DNA of 22,225 nt from DASSOY01 sp035776675. Its GTDB lineage: Bacteria > Bacillota > Bacilli > Bacillales > DASSOY01. Numbering within the stretch: position 1 is the first letter of the stretch; the number at the start of each line of letters is the position of its first letter. A program made the position numbers and the translations under genes. Location: assembly GCA_035776675.1 (NCBI GenBank), contig DASTWO010000050.1, positions 1 to 22,225 on the forward strand. The letters are read 5' to 3'. The notes under the pieces are model-generated. The model saw only the letters and a list, made by a program, of their open reading frames with translations, did not search any database and was not told the DNA's origin. This document shows, in pieces, positions 14,753 through 21,137 of this stretch.

Positions 14753-15052
14753 AAAGTTTGGTATTTCTTTTCCACGCCCCGAATGGAATGAAATAGATCA
14801 ATGATTGAACAGCATATGAAACACTGGGACCTAGCACCCAAACTAAGCATTTTGAGAATGTGATGTTGCGACTAACCAGAGAAGACTACCTCTTGAAGTC
14901 GTTACGGGTGCAGAGCGCTACGGAGCTGAATAGACGGCATTACCCCAATCGAAAGGATGTGCTTCCTCAAACATCTATGGGTTGGCGGTAATCAGTAGTG
15001 AGTCCTAAGTCGTCCATTGTTAAATGGATATATTACGAAGGAGGAACACTTC
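14753..15052 (+). promoter_or_regulatory. Long structured 5' leader of rplM (possible L13 autoregulatory leader)
   Basis: About 290 nt of leader with no gene. Hairpins seen: TGGG/CCCA (14825-14828 with 14837-14840); GCGACT (14868-14873) with AGTCGT (14897-14902), with an inner AGAG/CTCT pair; and a large one with ATTACC-CCAA (14939-14948) facing TTGG-C-GGTAAT (14982-14992), capped by GATGT/ACATC (14956-14960 with 14971-14975). L13 leaders that bind L13 are known in Firmicutes; I cannot align this one to that family from memory. No T-box sequence or terminator run is seen. rplM's own Shine-Dalgarno is AAGGAGG at 15038-15044. Confidence 0.5.
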
Positions 15053-15490
15053 ATGCGTACGACTTATATGGCAAAGGCCAGTAAAGTGGAGCGGAAGTGG
15101 CTTGTTGTCGATGCTGAAGGGCAGACGCTTGGACGCCTCGCTAGTGAGGTAGCATCGCTTTTGCGCGGCAAACATAAGCCGACTTTCACACCACACGTTG
15201 ATACTGGTGATCACGTCATTATTATCAATGCCGAGAAAATTCAATTGACCGGCAAGAAACTAACCGATAAAATGTATCGTCATTATAGCGGCCATCCTGG
15301 CGGATTGAAGGAAAGATCCGCATTGGAAATGCGCAACACGCGTCCGGAGAAAATGCTTGAAATCACGATTAAAGGGATGCTTCCGCATAACAAACTTGGC
15401 CGTCAGATCGGCAAGAAATTACATGTCTACGCTGGGGGCGAACATAGCCACCAGGCACAAAAACCTGAAGTATACGAGCTTCGCGGATAA
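15053..15490 (+). CDS. rplM: 50S ribosomal protein L13
   Basis: 145 residues, MRTTYMAKASKVERKWLVVD to QKPEVYELRG. ATG 15053 gives the family N-terminus and fits the Shine-Dalgarno; an in-frame upstream start at 15017 does not. Core motifs GRLASEVASLLRGKHKPTFT, HVDTGDHVIIINAEKI and KGMLPHNKLGRQ are present. L13 is an early 50S assembly protein bound to 23S rRNA. Paired with rpsI as in nearly all bacteria. Confidence 0.98.
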   Translation: MRTTYMAKASKVERKWLVVDAEGQTLGRLASEVASLLRGKHKPTFTPHVDTGDHVIIINAEKIQLTGKKLTDKMYRHYSGHPGGLKERSALEMRNTRPEKMLEITIKGMLPHNKLGRQIGKKLHVYAGGEHSHQAQKPEVYELRG

Positions 15491-15507
15491 ATAGGGAGGT
15501 TTTGAAC

Positions 15508-15900
15508 TTGGCACAAGTACAATATTACGGAACAGGACGCCGTAAGAGTTCCATCGCACGGGTTCGTTTGGTTCCCGGAGACGGCAAGATTGTTGTCAAT
15601 GGCCGTGACGTTGAGGAGTTCTTCAACTTGGCTACTTTGCGGGCAATTGTCAAACAGCCGCTTGTTGAAACAGAAACGGAAGGATCTTATAATGTCCTCG
15701 TGAATGTTTCAGGCGGAGGTTACACTGGCCAGGCTGGCGCCATTCGCCATGGTGTAGCTCGCGCATTGCTCAAGATTGATCCGGATTTCCGGTCCAGCTT
15801 GAAGAAAGCTGGCTATCTGACACGTGACCCACGGATGAAAGAACGTAAGAAGTACGGCTTGAAAGGTGCCCGTCGTGCGCCTCAGTTCTCGAAACGTTAA
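15508..15900 (+). CDS. rpsI: 30S ribosomal protein S9
   Basis: 130 residues starting at TTG 15508 (MAQVQYYGTGRRKSS), 7 nt after GGGAGGT; TTG 15502 is too near that site. Conserved GGGYTGQAGAIRHGVARAL and the C-terminal KKYGLKGARRAPQFSKR, whose last arginine touches the P-site tRNA anticodon region. It follows rplM by 17 nt and is followed at once by a terminator. Confidence 0.98.
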   Translation: MAQVQYYGTGRRKSSIARVRLVPGDGKIVVNGRDVEEFFNLATLRAIVKQPLVETETEGSYNVLVNVSGGGYTGQAGAIRHGVARALLKIDPDFRSSLKKAGYLTRDPRMKERKKYGLKGARRAPQFSKR

Positions 15901-15915
15901 GAATCTGGCTATCAA

Positions 15916-15949
15916 GGCTCTTTTCACTTATGTGGAAAGGGTCTTTTTT
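15916..15949 (+). terminator. Intrinsic terminator after rpsI
   Basis: 15916-15927 pairs with 15932-15943 over 12 positions, three of them G-U, around the loop TTAT, then TTTTTT at 15944-15949. It ends the rplM-rpsI transcript. Confidence 0.88.
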
Positions 15950-16008
15950 ACATCGATAAAGAGAATGCCCCTTTAGGAAATTTTTATAGTTTAGCCCTGG
16001 TGGGTTTG

Positions 16009-16040
16009 AACCCTTGGTCTTCTGCAGATCAGGGGTTTTT
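16009..16040 (+). terminator. Second terminator-like hairpin before ybaK
   Basis: AACCCTTGGTC (16009-16019) pairs with GATCAGGGGTT (16027-16037) over 11 positions including two G-U, around a 7-nt loop, with five T from 16036 on. It is 60 nt past the rpsI terminator and 80 nt before ybaK, with no gene between. It could be a back-up terminator or an attenuator of ybaK. Confidence 0.55.
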
Positions 16041-16120
16041 GGTTGGTATGGAAAAAATCGTGTTGCATGAACGAAAGAGAGGTGTTGAAACTAAGGGGAA
16101 AAGGAAAGAGGGGATTGAAC

Positions 16121-16558
16121 TTGAACGTCATTACATCATTCAATGAAAAGCAACGTTACAAACAATTGGATTTTGAACGCAAGGTGTTACGGGATCTCAC
16201 ATTTTCTGATATTGAACAAGCAGCCGAAACGTACTTTTCTCCATTTTTAAAGACCGCGATCGGTTATCAGACCCCGCTTGAAGAGGTGTGTATTGATTAT
16301 GCTGTTGAAGCCTATTTATTGGGAGCGTCTTTCAGTCGCTTCGGTTATTATGGCGAGACCCTTGAGGAGGTCAGAAGCCGGAGCCGGGAGGCAGAGAAAA
16401 GGCTAATTGACGATCTCTTTGACTATTGGTGCTATTGGAGTTATGCCGATGAGTTCATGTTGGAATCGGTTTATATGACTTCGGAAGCGTATATCGATGA
16501 TTGGTGGCGGCACGGTTTTGAGAACGGGGAAAAACGTTATCGGCTTCGTCTTCATTAA
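16121..16558 (+). CDS. ybaK: YbaK family protein (DUF2521)
   Basis: 145 residues from TTG 16121, 7 nt after AAAGAGGGG; the frame is open upstream to 16043 but without a ribosome site. The middle part AVEAYLLGASFSRFGYYGET and the C-terminal YIDDWWRHGFENGEKRYRLRLH match the Bacillus YbaK/DUF2521 family, whose gene sits in the same place before cwlD. The protein is acidic, rich in aromatic residues and without a signal peptide or membrane helix. Its function is unknown; in B. subtilis it is co-transcribed with cwlD during sporulation, as I recall. ybaJ, which precedes it in B. subtilis, is missing here. Confidence 0.85.
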   Translation: MNVITSFNEKQRYKQLDFERKVLRDLTFSDIEQAAETYFSPFLKTAIGYQTPLEEVCIDYAVEAYLLGASFSRFGYYGETLEEVRSRSREAEKRLIDDLFDYWCYWSYADEFMLESVYMTSEAYIDDWWRHGFENGEKRYRLRLH

Positions 16559-16561
16559 TTC

Positions 16562-16589
16562 ATAATTGCGCCCCTTGTCCCATATACAT
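16562..16589 (+). promoter_or_regulatory. Possible sigma-E/sigma-G promoter before cwlD
   Basis: ATAATT (16562-16567) and CATATACAT (16581-16589) with 13 bp between resemble sporulation sigma-E sites (-35 ATATT, -10 CATACAnT). It lies just after ybaK in the 114-nt spacer. A sporulation promoter here would agree with the role of CwlD, but the match is imperfect. Confidence 0.4.
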
Positions 16590-16672
16590 TAATAAAACTG
16601 CTTTCGCGGATTTTGTTAATGACCGAGGATGCCGAACAAATCGGCGTGAAACCGGTTTGGGGGGAGAGCGTA

Positions 16673-17389
16673 TTGAAAGCTTGGTGGAAGAAAGCCCTGT
16701 TTATTATGGGCGCACTGCTTTTATTGTTTATTTTTCAATATGAAATGAACACGAACGATACAGGGGGGTCATGGCAAACCCCTCTCGCAGGAAAGGTTAT
16801 AGTTCTTGACCCGGGGCACGGAGGTCCTGATGGGGGGGCGGTCGGCAAAGGGCCGGTTGTTGAAAAAGACATCAGCCTTGCCATTTCCCATGATCTGAAA
16901 CATTACTTACAACAGGCCGGCGCGCTGGTTCTTATGACTAGGGAAAAGGATCAGGATCTTGCAGATGAGGATACAAAAGGGCTGAGCCGCCGTAAAACCC
17001 AGGATTTGCACAGGAGAGTGGAATTCGTGAATCAAACGGATCCCAACATAGTGGTCAGCATTCACCTTAATGCGATTCCTTCCCCAAGGTGGAATGGGGC
17101 GCAGACTTTCTTTGACCCCCATGTGGAAGAAAGCCAACATTTGGCCAAATTCATTCAGGATTCCCTTCGTTTTCACTTGGAGAACACCACTCGTTTTGCA
17201 AAGGCGATCAATACGGTCTATTTATTGAAAACTGTCGATGTCCCCGCTGCCCTTGTTGAAGTCGGGTTCCTATCCAATCCAGAGGAGAAAGACTTACTGA
17301 AAACCGAACCTTATCAAAAAAGCGTGGCAGCCTCAATTTACCAAGGCATTCTGCGCTATTATGGAGGAGAGCCCGTTCCTGAACAATAG
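16673..17389 (+). CDS. cwlD: N-acetylmuramoyl-L-alanine amidase CwlD (spore cortex)
   Basis: 238 residues from TTG 16673, supported by GGGGAGAG at 16661-16668; an earlier in-frame start at 16613 has no ribosome site. One membrane/signal helix at residues 8-23, then an amidase_3 domain with zinc ligands His49 (DPGHGGPDGG), Glu64 and His131 (SIHLNA) and catalytic Glu196 (VEVGFLSN). CwlD removes the peptide stem from muramic acid, the first step of muramic-delta-lactam formation in the spore cortex; PdaA completes it. The lactam is the mark for germination enzymes. Length matches B. subtilis CwlD (about 237). Confidence 0.95.
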   Translation: MKAWWKKALFIMGALLLLFIFQYEMNTNDTGGSWQTPLAGKVIVLDPGHGGPDGGAVGKGPVVEKDISLAISHDLKHYLQQAGALVLMTREKDQDLADEDTKGLSRRKTQDLHRRVEFVNQTDPNIVVSIHLNAIPSPRWNGAQTFFDPHVEESQHLAKFIQDSLRFHLENTTRFAKAINTVYLLKTVDVPAALVEVGFLSNPEEKDLLKTEPYQKSVAASIYQGILRYYGGEPVPEQ

Positions 17390-17401
17390 GAGCGGGTTTT
17401 T
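17372..17401 (+). terminator. Intrinsic terminator overlapping the cwlD stop
   Basis: CCCGTTCC (17372-17379) pairs with GGAGCGGG (17389-17396), one G-U, around a 9-nt loop holding most of the cwlD TAG; TTTTT follows at 17397-17401. It separates cwlD from salA. Confidence 0.85.
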
Positions 17402-17419
17402 CGGTCTGCGGGTATACTA

Positions 17420-17428
17420 TGTTATACT
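17420..17428 (+). promoter_or_regulatory. Extended -10 promoter for salA
   Basis: TG-T-TATACT at 17420-17428 is an extended -10 element just after the cwlD terminator. It is part of an 8-nt direct repeat TATACTAT (17413-17420 and 17423-17430). The -35 region (TTCGGT) is poor, typical of extended -10 promoters. Confidence 0.45.
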
Positions 17429-17469
17429 ATAAGGCGGACAAACCAATGAAAAAGGTGGGATTCCCCGTG

Positions 17470-18519
17470 ATGGAGAAAGAAGAGGTCTTGAATCAGCTGA
17501 AAACTGTGCAGGATCCCGATTTACATAAAAGCATTGTTGAAACCGGCGGTGTCCGGGAAGTCAAGATAAAAGAAGGTTACGTTGGCCTGAAAATCGCCCT
17601 TGCTCAGATTAATACAGCCGAACAAATGCAGGTTCAACAGGAAATCGTCAATAAAATCAAAAGTGCGGGTGCGGAGTCGGTCGGCCTTCGTTTTGAGGAA
17701 TTGTCGGAAGAGGAAATTGAAAAGCTTGGGGGCGTTACACAGGAAGAAGAAGGCGCGTCCTTGCTGTCAGAAAACAACAAAACGAAGTTTATCGCGATTG
17801 CCAGTGGAAAAGGCGGCGTCGGGAAATCGACGGTTACGGTGAACTTGGCGACTGCACTTGAACGGTTAGGGAAGAAAGTCGGCATTGTCGACGCTGATAT
17901 TTACGGATTTAGTGTGCCGGACATGATGGGCATTGAGAACCGTCCGACTGTCGAAGGTCAGAAGATCTATCCTGTCGAACGGTTTGGCGTCAAGGTGATT
18001 TCGATGGGATTCTTCGTCGAAGATAATTCTCCGGTTATTTGGCGTGGGCCAATGCTCGGTAAAATGCTGAACAATTTCTTCAATGAAGTCGAGTGGGGGG
18101 ATCTCGACTATCTACTGCTTGATTTACCGCCGGGAACAGGTGATATGGCGCTTGATGTCCATACCATGTTGCCGTCCTGCAAAGAAATTATTGTGACAAC
18201 CCCTCATGCAACCGCGGCTTTTGTTGCCGCGCGTGCGGGAGCCATGGCTTTGAAGACGGAACACGAGGTCATTGGCGTTATCGAGAACATGTCCTATTGG
18301 GAAAGCAAGAAAACCGGAGAGATTGAATATGTATTCGGCCGTGGCGGCGGTGACAAGTTAAGTGAAGAGCTTGATACTGAATTGCTCGGCCGCATCCCGC
18401 TTCGGCAACCGGATGAGCGAGAAGATAATGTTTTCGCGCCGGGGATCTATGAAGCCGATCACCCTACAGGCAAACTTTATACGGAAATCGCTGATCAGGT
18501 CATTCACAAATCGGAATAA
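17470..18519 (+). CDS. salA: Mrp/NBP35-type P-loop ATPase SalA
   Basis: 349 residues from ATG 17470 (MEKEEVLNQLKTVQDPDLH), 10 nt after AAGGTGGG; ATG 17446 behind AAGGCGG is a possible alternative that adds eight residues. N-terminal MIP18/DUF59-like domain (about 1-85), then the deviant Walker A ASGKGGVGKST, DADIYGFSVPDMMG and the LLLDLPPGTGD switch. In B. subtilis SalA (YbaL) represses scoC and so promotes exoprotease production; related Mrp proteins carry Fe-S clusters. The CxxC found after ENMSY in Fe-S carriers is missing here (WESKK), which favours the regulatory role. Placement between cwlD and gerD is as in Bacillus. Confidence 0.9.
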   Translation: MEKEEVLNQLKTVQDPDLHKSIVETGGVREVKIKEGYVGLKIALAQINTAEQMQVQQEIVNKIKSAGAESVGLRFEELSEEEIEKLGGVTQEEEGASLLSENNKTKFIAIASGKGGVGKSTVTVNLATALERLGKKVGIVDADIYGFSVPDMMGIENRPTVEGQKIYPVERFGVKVISMGFFVEDNSPVIWRGPMLGKMLNNFFNEVEWGDLDYLLLDLPPGTGDMALDVHTMLPSCKEIIVTTPHATAAFVAARAGAMALKTEHEVIGVIENMSYWESKKTGEIEYVFGRGGGDKLSEELDTELLGRIPLRQPDEREDNVFAPGIYEADHPTGKLYTEIADQVIHKSE

Positions 18520-18527
18520 CCGCAGAG

Positions 18528-18568
18528 AAAAAAAAGCCCTCTCAACAAGAGCGTTGAGAGGGTTATTT
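18528..18568. terminator. Bidirectional terminator between salA and gerD
   Basis: A perfect 10-bp stem, CCCTCTCAAC (18537-18546) with GTTGAGAGGG (18553-18562), loop AAGAGC. Eight A lie on the left (a T-run for the reverse strand) and TTATTT on the right. It serves convergent salA (+) and gerD (-). Confidence 0.92.
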
Positions 18569-19190
18569 AAGCTTGTGACTGTTGGGATTGGCTGCTGTTT
18601 TGGCTTTTGCTTTTCTTTTGCTGGCCGCCGGTATTCCCCTTCTTCAGTTCTTCCTCGACGACTTGCTTGAGGATATCGGCGATTTTCGCCTTGAACAACG
18701 GGCTTTGGAAGGTTTCGGCAATAATCTTCTGTACCTGTTCCCGATATGCTTTCGTTTTCATCAATTCCAGATAATGTTTTTCCATTTCAGGGCTTTTGAG
18801 AATATCCATCATCATTGCTTGGTATTCCGGATCTTTCATCAAGTTTTTCAGCATCTTCTCATTCTGTTTCGTCATGGTTTCCGCAAGGGTCTTCGCGAAT
18901 TTCGGGTCTTTGATCAAGCTTTGCCAGAACTTCTTCCCGTCTTTAGAGGTCAAAGTTTCTTGAATGGTCTTCTTGACAAAGTCCTGATCCATTAGGAGTT
19001 GCTTTTTCATTTCGGTACTGGTCATGATATCTTGAATGGCCTTTTTGCCTTCATCGGTTTTGAGTAGGTCAATCAGCATTTTCTTTGTTTCCTGATAGTC
19101 CATTTTGCTTCCACTCTGTGCACTTGTGCTGGCACAGCCGGACAGGGCGATCATCAAACAGGCCGTTAACAGGATCAGCCGTTTTTTCAT
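18567..19190 (-). CDS. gerD: Spore germination lipoprotein GerD
   Basis: 207 residues on the reverse strand from ATG 19190 (MKKRLILLTACLMIALSGC). Lipobox ALSGC puts the lipidated cysteine at residue 19. The mature part is nearly all alpha-helical with family motifs MDYQETKKMLIDLLKTDEGKK (first part), MKDPEYQAMMMDIL and ETFQSPLFKAKIADIL, then a low-complexity Gln/Ser/Lys tail from about residue 183. GerD is a trimeric scaffold that gathers germinant receptors into the germinosome at the inner spore membrane. An earlier in-frame ATG (19202) abuts the Shine-Dalgarno and is less likely. Confidence 0.93.
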   Translation of the reverse strand: MKKRLILLTACLMIALSGCASTSAQSGSKMDYQETKKMLIDLLKTDEGKKAIQDIMTSTEMKKQLLMDQDFVKKTIQETLTSKDGKKFWQSLIKDPKFAKTLAETMTKQNEKMLKNLMKDPEYQAMMMDILKSPEMEKHYLELMKTKAYREQVQKIIAETFQSPLFKAKIADILKQVVEEELKKGNTGGQQKKSKSQNSSQSQQSQA

Positions 19191-19228
19191 CGGTTTTTCC
19201 ATCTCCTTTCTATGAGCATGGTTAGTTT

Positions 19229-19259
19229 TAATATGAGTGGGCAAAGGAAGATTTATTCC
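19229..19259 (-). promoter_or_regulatory. Sigma-G promoter for gerD
   Basis: On the reverse strand, GGAATA (19259-19254) and CATATTA (19235-19229) are 18 bp apart. CATATTA fits the sigma-G -10 (CATAnTA) and the -35 is near TGAATA. It lies about 40 nt before the gerD start and agrees with gerD being a forespore gene in B. subtilis. Confidence 0.6.
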
Positions 19260-19299
19260 GTTGGAAGGATGGAGATCGGTGGTAATTTGCGGCGGGCCT

Positions 19300-19308
19300 T
19301 GGTACAAT
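19300..19308 (+). promoter_or_regulatory. Possible extended -10 promoter for kbaA
   Basis: TG-G-TACAAT at 19300-19308, 37 nt before the kbaA start, is an extended -10 match. No clear -35 is seen. It lies back to back with the gerD promoter. Confidence 0.35.
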
Positions 19309-19344
19309 CAAATCGGAGAAATTCCTGTGTTTGGAGGACAGGCT

Positions 19345-19944
19345 GTGAGTATTCGAAAATGGGTTTATTTGTTTTTTACGACGTTGGTCATCGGCGGGGT
19401 GCTCGGCGGTGCATTCGGTCTGGTTTATAATTGGGAAAGGTTTATCAGCGAAGGGTTTCTGAACCTGTTGATTGGTTCAGTGGAGTTGATTGGTTATGGC
19501 TTCATGTTTAGTGTGATCAGCCAAATGGGGTTTTTCGCCTATTTGACCGTTCATCGGTTCGGCCTTGGCGTGTTTGGCTCGGCCTCACTGTGGAATGGCA
19601 TTCTTGCTGTGTTGACGGCATTTGTTCTATTTGATCTTTATTATTTCCGGGAGTCCACTTTCCGTGATCCCGGTGAAGGGTTAATCGGGTATTTTCTTGT
19701 ACCGTTGTTCTTGCTTGTGTTCAGTTGGGCGGTGGCTTATCAGAAAAGGAAAGAAACGAATCGTTACGCGTTCATTCCGACGCTGTTCTTCATGGTTGTG
19801 GTAACGACCTTCGAATGGTATTATCCGTTGAAAACGAACGATCCGGCCTGGGTATGGCCGACACTTGCTATTTTGTTGGCGTGTAACGCCTGGCAAGTTC
19901 TGCTTCTGCACAGGCTGCTTGATAGCTCGAAAAAACAAAGCTGA
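19345..19944 (+). CDS. kbaA: KinB-signalling pathway activator KbaA
   Basis: 199 residues from GTG 19345 (MSIRKWVYLFFTTLVIGG), 7 nt after GGAGG; the frame is open upstream to 19237 without a better start. About six hydrophobic segments run through the protein, with GFMFSVISQMGFFAYLTVHR and a C-terminal YPLKTNDPAWVWPTLAILL typical of KbaA. In B. subtilis KbaA is a membrane protein needed for KinB kinase activity, which feeds the sporulation phosphorelay. The neighbours gerD and pdaB on the reverse strand are the usual ones; length equals the family's. Confidence 0.9.
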   Translation: MSIRKWVYLFFTTLVIGGVLGGAFGLVYNWERFISEGFLNLLIGSVELIGYGFMFSVISQMGFFAYLTVHRFGLGVFGSASLWNGILAVLTAFVLFDLYYFRESTFRDPGEGLIGYFLVPLFLLVFSWAVAYQKRKETNRYAFIPTLFFMVVVTTFEWYYPLKTNDPAWVWPTLAILLACNAWQVLLLHRLLDSSKKQS

Positions 19945-19972
19945 TCCGGTTGAGTTCCGGACCAGCTTTTTT
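19937..19972. terminator. Bidirectional terminator between kbaA and pdaB
   Basis: AAAGCTGATCCGG (19937-19949) pairs with CCGGACCAGCTTT (19957-19969) with one A/C mismatch, around a 7-nt loop. T-runs follow on both strands. It contains the kbaA stop and touches the pdaB stop, so the two convergent genes share it. Confidence 0.9.
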
Positions 19973-20730
19973 CATTTCACTAATTCTGACTGGGTTTCCG
20001 CGTTGGTCAATAATTTGGACACAGTTACGAAGGAGTATCCTTCGTCTTTCAACTTTTCGATTATGGCCGGCAGAGCTTTGTCGGTTTGTTTGGCTGAATC
20101 GGAAGCGTGCATCAGGATAATGTCCCCCGGGGAAGCCGGTTCAACGACATTTCGAATGATTGTCCGGGCACCAGGGTTTGTGATATCCCGTGAATTGACG
20201 CTGGAGTCAATGACTGTATAATTTAATGCCTCAGCAATCTCAAGCACTTTCTCGTTGAAGTTTCCATTTGGCGGCCGCAACAGCGAAGTCGTTTTCCCAG
20301 TGGCTTTCTTGATGGCTTCCCTTGCCAACAGAATGTCTTTCCGAATGGCGGCCTCCTCCATGGAACGGTAATTTTTATGCCCGAATCCATGTGAACCGAT
20401 TTCATTTTCCTCGGTAACGATTTTCTTGGCGATTTTCGGATGATGCTCCGCCCACGATCCTGAGACAAAGAACGTTGCCTGTACATTTTTCTTTTCCAGT
20501 ACCCTCAAAATCGGTTTTGCCCGAAGATCTCCCCAGCCTATATCGAATGTCAAAGCGACTTGCTTCTTCTCGGTATTCACCTTGGAAATGGCTCTTGGCC
20601 CACCTGAGGTCGAGAATGCCGGAAGCTCACTGCTGTTCATAAACGCGATTGCCGCAGCAATAAAGGCTGAGACGATAATCAAAAGGGTTTTCTTTAGCGT
20701 TTTACCGTTGACTATCCAAAAGAATTTCAT
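19972..20730 (-). CDS. pdaB: Polysaccharide deacetylase-family sporulation protein PdaB
   Basis: 252 residues on the reverse strand from ATG 20730 (MKFFWIVNGK), 9 nt after GGGAGAGG. A signal/membrane helix at residues 15-31 precedes a NodB domain: motif 1 TFDIGWGD (Asp63 kept, the next metal-binding Asp replaced by Ile64), motif 2 SHGFGHKN with His114 and His118, motif 3 LLRPPNGNFN, motif 4 DSSVNSRDI, motif 5 ILMHASDS. In B. subtilis PdaB is needed to keep spores stable late in sporulation; its enzymatic activity is uncertain. Length agrees with the family (254). Confidence 0.93.
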   Translation of the reverse strand: MKFFWIVNGKTLKKTLLIIVSAFIAAAIAFMNSSELPAFSTSGGPRAISKVNTEKKQVALTFDIGWGDLRAKPILRVLEKKNVQATFFVSGSWAEHHPKIAKKIVTEENEIGSHGFGHKNYRSMEEAAIRKDILLAREAIKKATGKTTSLLRPPNGNFNEKVLEIAEALNYTVIDSSVNSRDITNPGARTIIRNVVEPASPGDIILMHASDSAKQTDKALPAIIEKLKDEGYSFVTVSKLLTNAETQSELVK

Positions 20731-20764
20731 CGGATCATGCCTCTCCCTTGTCTGGCTTTGCCAC

Positions 20765-20792
20765 ATTTTATGCTTGGCGGGACAAGATATTC
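20765..20792 (-). promoter_or_regulatory. Sigma-E promoter for pdaB
   Basis: On the reverse strand, GAATATC (20792-20786) and CATAAAAT (20772-20765) are 13 bp apart, close to the sigma-E pattern KMATATT-N13/14-CATACAMT with one mismatch in each half. It is 35 nt before the pdaB start and fits the mother-cell expression known for pdaB. Confidence 0.6.
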
Positions 20793-20841
20793 ATAAAAAT
20801 GGCTGAACTCGGAAATAATGACTTTGGAAAGAGGTGAGCGC

Positions 20842-21069
20842 ATGTTAGGTGCTATTTTCTCGGATAAGGAAATCCAGGAATTAGAATATGTCTTAAAAAG
20901 AGAAATGGAAGAGTTGTTACTGGATCTGGGAGATGAGCGGATTGAGGGAATTGTCAAGCGCTCAATGGAGGAGCGTTATCAAATGATTTTTCGTTTGTTC
21001 AGCCGCTTTGCTGTGCCATCGGAATGCAGCCGATATGTTCGATCCTTTTCAAATCAGAATCCGGTTTAG
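20842..21069 (+). CDS. Small conserved-looking protein of unknown function (75 residues)
   Basis: ATG 20842 lies 5 nt after GAAAGAGGTG; a few more in-frame codons upstream are not needed. The protein is short, charged and mostly helical: MLGAIFSDKEIQELEYVLKR, then acidic LLLDLGDERIEGIVKRSMEERY, a hydrophobic IFRLFSRFAVP and one cysteine. No membrane helix or signal. It resembles small helical hypothetical proteins of Bacilli, but I cannot name a family. It is divergent from pdaB and 68 nt before the HAD gene, with which it may be co-transcribed. Confidence 0.7.
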   Translation: MLGAIFSDKEIQELEYVLKREMEELLLDLGDERIEGIVKRSMEERYQMIFRLFSRFAVPSECSRYVRSFSNQNPV

Positions 21070-21080
21070 AGGAACGAAAA

Positions 21081-21122
21081 CGGGGGAATTGCATCGTATG
21101 TATATAGAGAAATTCACCCCCG
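21081..21122 (+). promoter_or_regulatory. Hairpin next to the HAD-gene ribosome site
   Basis: CGGGGGAATT (21081-21090) pairs with AATT-CA-CCCCCG (21111-21122), ten pairs with a two-base bulge. The last paired G (21122) is the first G of the Shine-Dalgarno GGAGGG (21122-21127), so the fold could limit ribosome access. No U-run. Confidence 0.4.
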
Positions 21123-21137
21123 GAGGGATGTTGGGAA

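Noticed and set aside
14753..15052. T-box or metabolite riboswitch in the rplM leader
   Set aside because: No T-box sequence, no specificity-loop layout and no terminator run; the downstream gene is ribosomal.
15997..16015. tRNA-like T-arm (GGGTTTGAACCC)
   Set aside because: It is only a palindrome; no acceptor, D or anticodon arms surround it, and it is part of a terminator-like hairpin.
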